From: Korobacter sp963703075
Lineage (GTDB): Bacteria; Acidobacteriota; Terriglobia; Terriglobales; Acidobacteriaceae
Direction: 5' to 3'
Assembly (NCBI GenBank): GCA_963703075.1
Contig: OY969786.1
Span: 620,001 to 684,000, forward strand
DNA length: 64,000 nt
Shown: one piece after another, positions 1 through 8,058 of the stretch
Numbering within the stretch: position 1 is the stretch's first letter
How the letters are laid out: each line of letters starts with the position of its first letter
The notes under the pieces: generated by a model
What the model saw: the letters and a program-made list of their open reading frames with translations, nothing else
What the model was told of the DNA's origin: nothing
Databases searched by the model: none
Made by a program: the position numbers and the translations under genes

Positions 1-845
1 GCCTGCACCAATGCCTGCACCGCATCCTCCGGCTTCCATTCGTTGCCGTTGAAGAGGTGCGCAATTTTTCCATCCGGCCCAATCACCGCCGTTCGCAGGG
101 AGTGCACGATCTGTTCTCCATCCGGCGTATAGCTCAGCCCGAAGAAGTCGGCGGCTTTCTTGATCTCCGCCGGCGTCGAGGTTACGAACTGCCAGTGGGT
201 GAACTTGGGATCGATGTCCCCCGCATAGTTCCCGCCATAGGCGCGCAGTGTCGCCGGTTTGTCGTATTCCGGATCGAAGCTGATGCTGAGCATCTCCGTC
301 TTGTCGTACACGTCAGGCTGCTGCTTCAGCTTCCGCGCAATCGTGCCAAAGTTGTTGCTCATGCGAATGCAGTAATCCGGCAGCGGACAGCGGGTGTAGA
401 TAAACGTCAGCAGCACCGCTTTCCCGCGCAGTTGCGAAAGCCGCATCTTCTTTCCGTCCTGGTTCACGAACGTGAGGTCCGGCACCGGATCTCCGATCTG
501 CGGTAGCCGTATGCCCGCTACCTCGGGAGGCGGCCCGGCATTCTTGGTCACGACCACGTTTTCCAGGTGCGAGCTGTTCCCACGGATCACCAGGGTCGCG
601 CTCACGTTATCGCCTGCTTGTGCCGCGCGGAAGACCCAGTCGTCGTTTACCCGAAAGGGCATCGTCATCCCCGGCATCAGCCCGGCAATGTCCTCGTGCT
701 GAATCGTGATTTGGTGCGCCTCGCGATCCACCGCCACGATCTTCCCGGAGAGGTCATAGCGCCGCTCCGGTTTTCGCGAACAACTCACCAGGTGGATGAA
801 GACAACTGCCAGCAGAAGAAAAGACAGAGCGCGACCGACCCGCAT
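1..845 (-). CDS. SCO1/SenC-family lipoprotein with N-terminal CusF-like copper domain (partial, 3' end outside window)
   Basis: Sco proteins are envelope thioredoxin-fold copper chaperones, usually for the CuA centre of cytochrome oxidase. The frame is open from ATG at 845 to the window edge, giving 281 residues. Residues 1-22 form a lipoprotein signal ending in LVSC (Cys22). Residues 33-100 resemble the CusF/copper-binding domain that often precedes Sco domains, with a PGMTM stretch at 58-62. The Sco domain follows from about 115, with the distal copper-ligand His at 248. The metal-binding cysteines are 153 and 159, spaced C-x5-C instead of the classic C-x3-C. It is transcribed in the same direction as the fasciclin gene but separated from it by a terminator. 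The carboxy terminus is not visible. Confidence 0.85.
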   Translation of the reverse strand, partial: MRVGRALSFLLLAVVFIHLVSCSRKPERRYDLSGKIVAVDREAHQITIQHEDIAGLMPGMTMPFRVNDDWVFRAAQAGDNVSATLVIRGNSSHLENVVVTKNAGPPPEVAGIRLPQIGDPVPDLTFVNQDGKKMRLSQLRGKAVLLTFIYTRCPLPDYCIRMSNNFGTIARKLKQQPDVYDKTEMLSISFDPEYDKPATLRAYGGNYAGDIDPKFTHWQFVTSTPAEIKKAADFFGLSYTPDGEQIVHSLRTAVIGPDGKIAHLFNGNEWKPEDAVQALVQ

Positions 846-876
846 CGTTTCATTGTAGAGAGAAATATCCCGCAAT

Positions 877-904
877 GAAAAAGCGCCGCAGGGAAGCGGC
901 GCTT
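877..904 (-). terminator. Rho-independent terminator of the fasciclin gene
   Basis: A 9-bp perfect stem (881-889 with 896-904) and a 6-nt loop are followed on the minus strand by a run of five T. It lies 18 bp past the stop of the fasciclin gene and separates it from the Sco gene. Confidence 0.85.
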
Positions 905-921
905 GCCAAACTCCCGTCAGT

Positions 922-1404
922 CTATTTCGGCAGGAGCACAGTGTCGATCACGTGAATCACGCCGTTCGATGCCATCACGTCGGCCTTCACCACCGTTGCA
1001 TCGTTCACCATCACCTTGCCGCCGCTGGTCGAGATCTTCACCTCTTGCCCGTTCAGCGTCTTCGCCGACGTCATCTTCATGACCTTGGCCGCCATAACCT
1101 TGCCGGACACCACGTGGTACAGCAGGATCGCCTTCAGCTTTTCTTTGTTTTCCGGCTTCAACAAGTCGTCAAGCGTACCGGCCGGCAGCTTTGCGAATGC
1201 ATCATCCGTCGGGGCAAACACCGTGAACGGCCCTTTGCCCTTCAACGTATCCACCAGGCCTGCCGCCTGTAACGCCTTGGCCAGGGTGTTGAACTGCCCC
1301 GCGGCCATCGCGGTATCGACAATATCTTTTCCGCCTTTGTCGGCGGCCATCACCGGCAGTGCCAGCAGCACTCCAGCCAATAACAGGGAAAACTTGCGAA
1401 TCAT
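922..1404 (-). CDS. Secreted fasciclin (FAS1) domain protein
   Basis: The 160-residue product has a signal peptide (residues 1-20, ending in VMA) and a single FAS1 domain filling the rest. Both conserved FAS1 boxes are visible: the GPFTVFAPTDDAF segment around residues 57-69 and the NGVIHVIDTVLLP segment at the carboxy terminus. FAS1 proteins act outside the cytoplasm in adhesion or matrix binding; the ligand cannot be told from sequence. The length is normal for a bacterial one-domain secreted FAS1 protein. It has its own terminator and is divergent from the cupin regulator, with about 150 bp of shared upstream DNA. Confidence 0.9.
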   Translation of the reverse strand: MIRKFSLLLAGVLLALPVMAADKGGKDIVDTAMAAGQFNTLAKALQAAGLVDTLKGKGPFTVFAPTDDAFAKLPAGTLDDLLKPENKEKLKAILLYHVVSGKVMAAKVMKMTSAKTLNGQEVKISTSGGKVMVNDATVVKADVMASNGVIHVIDTVLLPK

Positions 1405-1557
1405 AAACGCTCCTCGGAAAGTTTTTTTGCTTCCTTGGTCGGGAAGCTTGCATCTGTTATTAACTGTAGTGCAAAATATATTTCGTGACAGGACAATCGA
1501 TCAGCGCTTTGCGTCCTGCAGCCGGATCTTCGATTTACTTGTCCTGTGGAGAAAATC

Positions 1558-2145
1558 ATGGTGAATGAAACCATCGTCAATGGCCTCAAGCCCTATCGCA
1601 TCGGGGAGAAGCTACGAGCATTACGTCTGAAGAAGAAACTTGGATTGGTCGAACTTGGCAAACACACCGGGCTTTCGCCGGCGCTGCTCTCCAAGCTCGA
1701 ACGTGCCAAGCTCTTTCCTACTCTTCCGACACTGCTGCGCATTGCGTTGGTCTTCAGCGTCGGCCTCGACTATTTCTTTTCCGACGAAAGCCAGCGGCAC
1801 ATCGTCTCGGTCGTGCGCAAAGACGACCGCCTGCGTTTTCCCGAGCGTCCCAACACAAAAGACGTCGCCTACTTTTTCGAGAGCCTCGACTTCGCAGCGC
1901 CCGAGCCGAAGCTCAACGCCTTCCTCGCCGACTTCGAACATGTTGCCCCGGAGACCCTGCGCCTTCACCAGCACGTGGGCGTCGAATTCCTGCTCACCCT
2001 CGCCGGCAAACTCGAGCTTGTCATTGGCGGCATGCCCTACGAATTGAATGCCGGTGACTCGATTTATTTCGATTCATCCGTGCCCCACACCTATCGCAAC
2101 GCGCAGAAGAAGCCTTGCTCAGCCATTGTGGTCACCACGGAGTAG
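1558..2145 (+). CDS. XRE-type HTH regulator with C-terminal cupin domain
   Basis: This 195-residue cytoplasmic DNA-binding protein has an HTH_3 domain at about residues 10-65 (GEKLRALRLKKKLGLVEL, then a recognition helix around SPALLSKLE). A cupin_2 domain lies at about 120-190, with a GD-IYFDSSVPHTY segment typical of this two-domain family, in which the cupin senses a small ligand. The ATG at 1558 is preferred over a GTG at 1546 because GGAG at 1548-1551 is spaced correctly for it. The P450 gene starts 10 bp after the stop on the same strand, so the two are probably co-transcribed and this protein may regulate the P450. The ligand is unknown. Confidence 0.88.
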   Translation: MVNETIVNGLKPYRIGEKLRALRLKKKLGLVELGKHTGLSPALLSKLERAKLFPTLPTLLRIALVFSVGLDYFFSDESQRHIVSVVRKDDRLRFPERPNTKDVAYFFESLDFAAPEPKLNAFLADFEHVAPETLRLHQHVGVEFLLTLAGKLELVIGGMPYELNAGDSIYFDSSVPHTYRNAQKKPCSAIVVTTE

Positions 2146-2154
2146 CTTCCATCC

Positions 2155-3537
2155 ATGAGCACCGACACGTTCCCCCTCACGAAAAACCCGCGGCCCTATC
2201 GTTTCCCCGACGGCGTGAAGCACAACCTTCTCTGGGAGGGGTTGAAGAACTTCGGTCCGGTCGAGCCCATCCCGTTCTTCGAGCGGCTCAAGCGCGACTT
2301 CGGCAGCGCCGCGACCTATCGCGTGGGCAAGCAGAAGGTCGTTTTTCTTGCCGACCCCGAACTGATTCGCGAGGTGCTGGTGGTGCAGAATGACAACTTC
2401 GTGAAAGGTGAGCCGGTGCGCCGCACGAAAATGCTTCTCGGCAATGGCATGATCACCGCCGAACGTGCCGACTGGCGCACGCAGCGGCAAGCCGCCCAGC
2501 CCGCCTTCCATCGCCAGCGCATCAAGCGCTATGCCGACCAGATGGTCGAGCTCACCATCGAAGAGTGCTATGCCATCCGGCCGGGCGAACCGTTCGATCT
2601 CGCGCAGCGGCTGATGGAACTGGCTCTCAAGATCGTGGCGAAAACGCTGTTTGATACGGATCTCCGAGCCGAAGCCAGGACCGTAGCGCAGGAGATCACC
2701 AATATCATGAACGTCTATAACTTCATGATGGTGCTGCCCGCGCCGCAGCTCCTGCTGCATTTTCCATTCCCGCAGATCGTCGCCTTCCACAAGGCCCGCC
2801 GTCGTGTGGATGCCACCGTGCACCGCATGATCGACGAGCACCTGCATGGCGCCAAGCGCGGCAGCGACGACCTTTTATCGATGATGATCCAGTCGATGCC
2901 CAACGTCGAAACCGAAGCAGGGAAGCAGCAGCTGCGCGACCAGGTGGTCACGATCTTTCTCGCCGGCTACGAAACCACCGCCAACGCGCTGGCGTGGATC
3001 TTCCGCCTTCTTGGCGAGCATCCCGACATCGAACAACGCCTGGTGACAGAAATCAACGACGTGCTGCATGGCCGCGCCGCTACGGTCGACGATGTGCCGC
3101 AGCTGAAGTACACCGAAATGGTGCTCGCCGAGTCGCTGCGCCTCTATCCACCCGCGTGGGCGCAGGTGCGCCAGTCCCTCAACAACTTTCAACTGGGCGA
3201 TTACTTTCTTCCCGCCGGAACCACCATCGTGATGAGCCAGTGGATCATGCACCGTAGCGAAGAATTCTTTCCCGACCCGCTGCGTTTCGATCCCGAGCGA
3301 TTTCGTCCCGAAGCCAAAGCCGGACGCCCCAAGTTCGCTTACTTTCCCTTCGGAGGCGGTGGCCGTCAATGCATTGGCGAAGCCTTTGCGTGGATGGAAG
3401 GTGCGCTTGTGCTTGCCACCATCCTGCAGCGTTGGCGCTTCCGCCTCATCCCTGGGCAGGAATTCAAGCCGCAATCGTTAATCACGCTGCGGCCCAAAGG
3501 CGGCGTGCGCGTCGTTGCGGAACCAGCCGCTTCCTGA
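2155..3537 (+). CDS. Cytochrome P450
   Basis: The 460-residue haem-thiolate monooxygenase has all family hallmarks: the I-helix oxygen-activation motif AGYETT at 270-275, the K-helix ExxR at 326-329, and the haem loop FPFGGGGRQCIGEA with axial Cys406. The ETT..A and ESLRLYPP features resemble the class that includes fatty-acid and terpenoid hydroxylases such as CYP102, CYP110 or CYP4-like enzymes. The substrate cannot be assigned. No ferredoxin or reductase is fused or adjacent, so redox partners must come from elsewhere. There is no signal peptide. It follows the cupin regulator by 10 bp, and its 3' end faces the acyltransferase gene. Confidence 0.95.
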   Translation: MSTDTFPLTKNPRPYRFPDGVKHNLLWEGLKNFGPVEPIPFFERLKRDFGSAATYRVGKQKVVFLADPELIREVLVVQNDNFVKGEPVRRTKMLLGNGMITAERADWRTQRQAAQPAFHRQRIKRYADQMVELTIEECYAIRPGEPFDLAQRLMELALKIVAKTLFDTDLRAEARTVAQEITNIMNVYNFMMVLPAPQLLLHFPFPQIVAFHKARRRVDATVHRMIDEHLHGAKRGSDDLLSMMIQSMPNVETEAGKQQLRDQVVTIFLAGYETTANALAWIFRLLGEHPDIEQRLVTEINDVLHGRAATVDDVPQLKYTEMVLAESLRLYPPAWAQVRQSLNNFQLGDYFLPAGTTIVMSQWIMHRSEEFFPDPLRFDPERFRPEAKAGRPKFAYFPFGGGGRQCIGEAFAWMEGALVLATILQRWRFRLIPGQEFKPQSLITLRPKGGVRVVAEPAAS

Positions 3538-3557
3538 ATTAAACGAACAGAGGAGAT

Positions 3558-4667
3558 TTAGGCAGCTTCCGTGCGGAAGAAGCGGTCGGCCAGCGTTCCG
3601 CCCACCTTCATCAACGGCTTCTCGATCCAATGGAAGCACGCCACCGGGATGAACACGGCGCAGGCGATGAACACGCTCCACACCACGAAGCGCGGCATCC
3701 AGCGGGCGCAGATGCGGAAGGCGAACCACAAAATGACGATGTTGCTCAGATAAATTCCGTAGGAATAAGTCGCCACCCATTTCGCGGCCCGGGCCAGCCA
3801 CTCCGTCTGGATCTGCGCGAAGAAGGGAACGCTCAACCCCAGCAGCAGGCACGCCAACCATCCATAACGCTGCCGCTCGAAGGCGAGATACACGTTCAGC
3901 ACCGCCAGGATCGTCAACGGCCAGAGCCATCCCGGCAGCAGCGGCCGCGACTTCTGCGCCATCTGGTAAGCCACCGCCCCACCCAGGAAGCATGGGATAA
4001 ACACGATCACTTCCAGCCGCCACAACACATGTCCGGTGCTGCGGAAGGGAAGATACGCCACCGCGCCCATTACCGAGAGGCCCCACAGAATCAGCAGGAA
4101 GGTCGGCGAAATTCGACGCACCAGGTAAAACACCAGCGGCAGCATCAGGTACATCTGCACTTCCAGCGGCAGGCTCCACAGCGGGCCGAACAGGCAGGTC
4201 GTGCCCATCACGTTCTGTGCCAGCAGCAGGTTCCCCAGGATGGTATGAAAATCGTGCGGCGCCGTGCCCGCTCCCCACACGTCCTGCGGCACATTGCACA
4301 AGTACACCAACAGCACGAAAAACATTGCCAGCGGATAAATGCGGAACATCCGCCGCAGGTAAAAATGCAGGACTTTTCGCAAGCCGTGGATCAGGGTCCG
4401 CTCCAGCGACATCATCAGCACCAGGCTGGTATGCACGAAGAAGAAGTACACTCCCACCCGCCCCAGGTCGGCCGGGCTGAAGAATGCAATCCGCTGAATC
4501 CCCATGGTCAGGAACAGGTGATCGACAAACACGAACATCACTGCCATCGCGCGCAGAAAATCCAGGTTCGCCGACGATGCGGTCAGGTGGGGCTGGGGAG
4601 CTCTCGCCGCCGGGGGTTGGGCCGCCAGGGCGTTCATGCCCGTACTGCTCTCAAGGACGACCGGCAT
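3558..4667 (-). CDS. Integral membrane acyltransferase (acyltransferase 3, OafA/YrhL-like)
   Basis: The 369-residue polytopic membrane protein matches the acyltransferase-3 family, which transfers acetyl or other acyl groups to surface glycans, lipids or antibiotics. The N-terminal block SSANLDFLRAMAVMFVFVDH holds the family Arg and His (RAxAV..V..DH in place of the usual RGIAALLVVLFH). About ten hydrophobic segments follow, and the carboxy-terminal segment FIACAVFIPVACFHWIEKPL carries the typical W-IEKP motif. There is no SGNH domain, so this is the short form. A second possible start lies at 4637. It is convergent with the P450 gene, and no glycan cluster surrounds it, so the acceptor is unknown. 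Confidence 0.88.
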   Translation of the reverse strand: MPVVLESSTGMNALAAQPPAARAPQPHLTASSANLDFLRAMAVMFVFVDHLFLTMGIQRIAFFSPADLGRVGVYFFFVHTSLVLMMSLERTLIHGLRKVLHFYLRRMFRIYPLAMFFVLLVYLCNVPQDVWGAGTAPHDFHTILGNLLLAQNVMGTTCLFGPLWSLPLEVQMYLMLPLVFYLVRRISPTFLLILWGLSVMGAVAYLPFRSTGHVLWRLEVIVFIPCFLGGAVAYQMAQKSRPLLPGWLWPLTILAVLNVYLAFERQRYGWLACLLLGLSVPFFAQIQTEWLARAAKWVATYSYGIYLSNIVILWFAFRICARWMPRFVVWSVFIACAVFIPVACFHWIEKPLMKVGGTLADRFFRTEAA

Positions 4668-4899
4668 TGTGCAGTTGGAAGCCTGCCGGAGCGCTGAAGG
4701 TTTGATTTCGATTGCACTTATTAGGATAGCAAATGAGGCAACCCGAATTCTGCTATCGTACCGTGGGACGCGGGTTGCGCCAGCTCTGCTCGATTCGGCT
4801 GCTCAACCGGTAAAAGTGCCTTGTCCTACGCGTTTCGAAGCAGTGCTCGTTGCCCCGTTGATGTGCAGGCACTGTGCTCGAGTGGACGGTTTGTATCAG

Positions 4900-4919
4900 G
4901 GCGCGACTTGAGTCGTGCC
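4900..4919. repeat. Palindromic hairpin in the 330-bp intergenic region 4668-4997
   Basis: An 8-bp stem (4900-4907 with 4912-4919, one G-T wobble) closes a TTGA loop. Short GC-rich hairpins of this kind recur between genes in Acidobacteriota genomes. The surrounding DNA from 4668 to 4997 holds upstream sequence of two divergent genes; no coding sequence or clear promoter was recognised. Confidence 0.4.
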
Positions 4920-4997
4920 GCTCCAGTTTTCTCTAGGACGGGCTTTAGCCGGCAAGTCGAAGCATCGAAAACTTCATGATCCATGAGGAGCCGTTGG

Positions 4998-6140
4998 ATG
5001 AGCAGGAAGATTGTTGGCGCGCATGAAATGCATGCCATTGATGGCGAACGTAGCGCCGCCGTGGTACGCACCGTCCGCCAAACCTCGCCCGCCATGGCCG
5101 ACGCCCTCACCGAGTATGTCTTCGGCGAAATCTTCGCCCGTGCCGAACTCGGCCGCCGCGAACGTGAGCTCGTGACCTGCGGCATCCTTGCCGCCATCGG
5201 CGGCGCCGAAACCCAGCTCCGCGTCCATCTCAGCGCCGCTCTGCGTACCGGCGTCGATCCCGACGAACTCATCGCCCTCTGCGAACACGTGACGCCCTAC
5301 GCCGGATTTCCCCGCGCCCTCAACGCGCTGCGCGAAGCCCGCGCAATCCTGAAGGAACACAAGCTCACGCGCCCCAATTTTCCCAAGAAGATCCAGCTTT
5401 CCGATCACGAAACCCTCGTCGCCGAAACCGGCAAAGGCGAGCCCATGGTCCTCTTGCACGCCATCGGTCTCGATTGGCGCATGTGGCGCGATGCCATCCT
5501 GCCACTTGCCAAACACTATCGCGTCATCGCTTACGATCTTCGCGGCCATGGCTACGCCGCGCCCGCCCCCAAGCCGCTTTCGGTGAAACGCTGGGCGGAC
5601 GATCTCCTGCAACTTGCGGATCAATTAAAGCTTGAGAAGTTTCACCTCGCGGGACTCTCGCTCGGCGGCATCGTTGCGCTGGAATTTGCGCTCGACCATC
5701 CCGAACGCCTCAAGTCGCTCAACGTTGTGGCCAGCTCGGTGCACGGCAACAAGGACGCCTATCAGCAGCGTGCTCAGGAAGCCGAAAAGCATGGCGTGGA
5801 GCCTCAAATCGGTCCCACGCTGACCCGCTGGTTCACCCCCGAGTGGCTCGCCGTGAACGGATGGGCCGTGCGCTACAGCCGCGAACGCATCCTGCGTTCC
5901 ATGGTCGAAAACTGGGCCGGCGCCTGGCGCGCCATCGCCGAGCCCCATCTTTTCGAGCGTCTACAGGAAATTAAGGTAGCCACCAAGTTGATCGCTGCCG
6001 ATCTCGACAAGAGCGTTCCCGTCGACTCCATGCGCGAAATGGCGAAGAAGATCCACAAGGCCAAGCTGCATGTGATCGAGGGTGCCAGCCACATGGTCAG
6101 CCTTATGCGCCCCGCCGAGCTCGCCGAAGCGCTCGTCTAG
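4998..6140 (+). CDS. Fusion: carboxymuconolactone decarboxylase domain followed by alpha/beta hydrolase (3-oxoadipate enol-lactonase-like)
   Basis: The 380-residue protein joins two activities of the protocatechuate branch of the beta-ketoadipate pathway. Residues 10-120 form a carboxymuconolactone decarboxylase-type domain, with helix ELVTCGILAAIGG and the C-E-H motif at 95-97. Residues 128-380 are an alpha/beta hydrolase with the nucleophile elbow GLSLGG (Ser221) and a late catalytic His in the GASHM segment. The hydrolase resembles PcaD; actinobacterial PcaL carries the same two activities in the opposite order. ATG 4998 is chosen because AGGAG lies 8 bp upstream; an in-frame ATG at 4983 has no such site. 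No other pca genes are nearby, so the substrate could be a different lactone. Confidence 0.82.
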   Translation: MSRKIVGAHEMHAIDGERSAAVVRTVRQTSPAMADALTEYVFGEIFARAELGRRERELVTCGILAAIGGAETQLRVHLSAALRTGVDPDELIALCEHVTPYAGFPRALNALREARAILKEHKLTRPNFPKKIQLSDHETLVAETGKGEPMVLLHAIGLDWRMWRDAILPLAKHYRVIAYDLRGHGYAAPAPKPLSVKRWADDLLQLADQLKLEKFHLAGLSLGGIVALEFALDHPERLKSLNVVASSVHGNKDAYQQRAQEAEKHGVEPQIGPTLTRWFTPEWLAVNGWAVRYSRERILRSMVENWAGAWRAIAEPHLFERLQEIKVATKLIAADLDKSVPVDSMREMAKKIHKAKLHVIEGASHMVSLMRPAELAEALV

Positions 6141-6423
6141 GCCAAACCATGAACATTGCCACGTGATCCAGAACACGTGTCTACCAATCACCGCTCACAG
6201 ACAGCTTCCGCAGCGCCCGCATATCCTGCGCATGTGGGGCATGCCCACGTGACCTGTTCTTTGAAAACGTGTTATCGGAGTGGTAACACTTTCCGTCTCG
6301 CTGATAGTTGCAGAACTTTGCAACTGATAGCCTGAACCCCTTATTTTGGAAGATTTTGCCTCTAACTCCAGCCATTCCAAGATTTTGCGCGTTTTCCACA
6401 GCCTAAGCTGCTGAAAATGCATA

Positions 6424-6446
6424 GGGGTGGGGGGAGGGGGTGGGGG
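6424..6446 (+). other. G-quadruplex-type tract within intergenic region 6141-6525
   Basis: Four runs of 4, 6, 5 and 5 G are separated by single T, A and T bases, an ideal pattern for a very stable parallel G-quadruplex on the plus strand or its RNA. It lies between two convergent genes, after the fusion gene and before the ffh terminator. The rest of 6141-6525 holds three CACGTG copies near 6161-6250 and no convincing gene. Confidence 0.7.
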
Positions 6447-6480
6447 TAACTGAAGACCAAACTGCTGACCTGCGTGAGCC

Positions 6481-6507
6481 AAAAGAAAAGGCCGGCACTT
6501 GCCGGCC
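6481..6507 (-). terminator. Rho-independent terminator of ffh
   Basis: A 7-bp perfect GC stem (6490-6496 with 6501-6507) with a 4-nt loop is followed on the minus strand by TTTTCTTTT. It is placed 19 bp after the ffh stop. Confidence 0.88.
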
Positions 6508-6525
6508 TCTCGAACATCCTTGAGG

Positions 6526-7887
6526 CTACATGCCGCCCGGCATCTTCATCCCGGAGAGCCGTTTGGCAAAGCTCGGCTTCGACATGGTCTTGAACATCTT
6601 GCGCATTTGCGAATATTGCCGCAGGAGCTGGTTGACCTCCTGCACGCTGGTTCCGGATCCATTCGCGATGCGCTTACGGCGGCTCCCATTGATCACGTCG
6701 TGATGTTCGCGTTCATGCGCCGTCATCGAGTTGATGATCGCTTCCACCCGCGAGAGTTCTTTGTCATCGACCTTGTCGGCCACCTGCTGCAATCCGGCGA
6801 ACGGCCCAATGCGCGGCAGCATGCCGATAATGCTTTGCAGCGATCCGAGCTTTTTCACCTGCTTGAGTTGATCGCGAAAATCCGCCAGCGAGAAGCCATC
6901 GCCGCTGAGCGCTTTGTTGGCGAACGCCTCCGACTGCTTTTTGTCGATGTTGGCTTCCGCCTTCTCGATGAGCGAGAGAATGTCGCCCATGCCGAGAATG
7001 CGGCCCACGATGCGGTCCGGATGAAACGGCTCCAACGCGTCGTATTTTTCGCCGATGCCGATGAATTTGATTGGCTGCCCGGTGACGTGCCGGATCGAGA
7101 GCGCCGCGCCGCCGCGCGCATCGCCGTCCATCTTGGTCAGCACTACGCCGGTGAGGGTCAGCTTGTCGTGGAACTCTTTCGCCGAGTTCACCGCATCCTG
7201 CCCGGTCATGGCATCGGCCACGAACAGGATCTCCTGCGGATTGAGCAGCGATTTCAAATGCTGCATCTCGTCCATCAGTTGCTCGTCGATGTGCAGGCGC
7301 CCGGCAGTGTCGACGATGAGGATGTTGCAGCCGTTGGCGATCGCTTCGCGGCGTGCTTCTTTCGCCAGCCGTACGACGGTGTCGGTGTTCGCCTCTTCGA
7401 CTTTGCCCTCGTAGAGCTGCGCCTTGATCGACTGCGCCACAACTTTGAGTTGTTCGCGCGCCGCCGGACGGTAAACGTCCACCGAAACCAGCAGCGGACG
7501 GTGGCCCCCGTTCTTCAGCCAATTCGCCAGCTTGCCCGAAGTCGTCGTTTTACCCGAACCTTGCAGGCCGGCCATCAGGATCACAGTCGGCGGCTGCGAG
7601 GCGAACTTCACCTTGGCCGTGTCTTTGCCCAGGATCGCGATCAGTTCATCGCGGACGATCTTGATGACCTGCTCTGCGGGCGAGAGAGCCGTCAGTACCT
7701 CTTGGCCCAGCGCCTTCTCGCGGATGTGGTCGACCAGGTCTTTGACCACCTTGAAGTTGACGTCGGCTTCGAGCAGCGCCAGGCGGATCTCGCGCAGCGC
7801 CTCACCCATGTTCTCTTCGGTGAGTTTGCCTTGGCCGCGCAGGCTCTTGAATGCTCGTTGGAGCTTTTCGGAAAGGTTCTCAAACAT
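6526..7887 (-). CDS. ffh: Signal recognition particle protein Ffh (SRP54)
   Basis: The 453-residue GTPase binds 4.5S RNA and signal sequences of nascent chains and delivers ribosomes to FtsY at the membrane. The N domain is residues 1-90. The G domain follows, with P-loop GLQGSGKTTT at 107-116, the DTAGRLHID motif and the TKMDG specificity motif. The methionine-rich M domain starts at about 300 and ends in PGGM. Length and motifs are normal for bacterial Ffh. ATG 7887 begins the conserved MFENLSEKLQ start. It is divergent from pfkA, with a shared 171-bp promoter region, and has a strong terminator. No SRP RNA gene was found in the window. Confidence 0.97.
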   Translation of the reverse strand: MFENLSEKLQRAFKSLRGQGKLTEENMGEALREIRLALLEADVNFKVVKDLVDHIREKALGQEVLTALSPAEQVIKIVRDELIAILGKDTAKVKFASQPPTVILMAGLQGSGKTTTSGKLANWLKNGGHRPLLVSVDVYRPAAREQLKVVAQSIKAQLYEGKVEEANTDTVVRLAKEARREAIANGCNILIVDTAGRLHIDEQLMDEMQHLKSLLNPQEILFVADAMTGQDAVNSAKEFHDKLTLTGVVLTKMDGDARGGAALSIRHVTGQPIKFIGIGEKYDALEPFHPDRIVGRILGMGDILSLIEKAEANIDKKQSEAFANKALSGDGFSLADFRDQLKQVKKLGSLQSIIGMLPRIGPFAGLQQVADKVDDKELSRVEAIINSMTAHEREHHDVINGSRRKRIANGSGTSVQEVNQLLRQYSQMRKMFKTMSKPSFAKRLSGMKMPGGM

Positions 7888-8058
7888 GATGGCGGGGACA
7901 CTCCGGTAAAAGCCTATTTTACCAGTTTGACCGAATCCCTCATCGGCCGCGTGGCCCGCTCGCAGCCAATACCGCCAAAGTTACCATCGGCTCCGACACA
8001 CAAAGGTCTTCAGCAGTTATTCTGGTAACGACTGAGTACGTGTTGAACGGAGACAGGA

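Noticed and set aside
1546..1557. GTG 1546 as start of the cupin regulator
   Set aside because: The bases there form the ribosome site for the ATG at 1558.
6181..6482. Two short minus-strand open frames between the fusion gene and ffh
   Set aside because: They overlap each other and the G-rich tract, lack ribosome sites, and their products are of low complexity.
6499..8028. A 509-codon open frame on the plus strand opposite ffh
   Set aside because: It is an antisense shadow of a well-conserved gene in GC-rich DNA; its protein has no recognisable motif.
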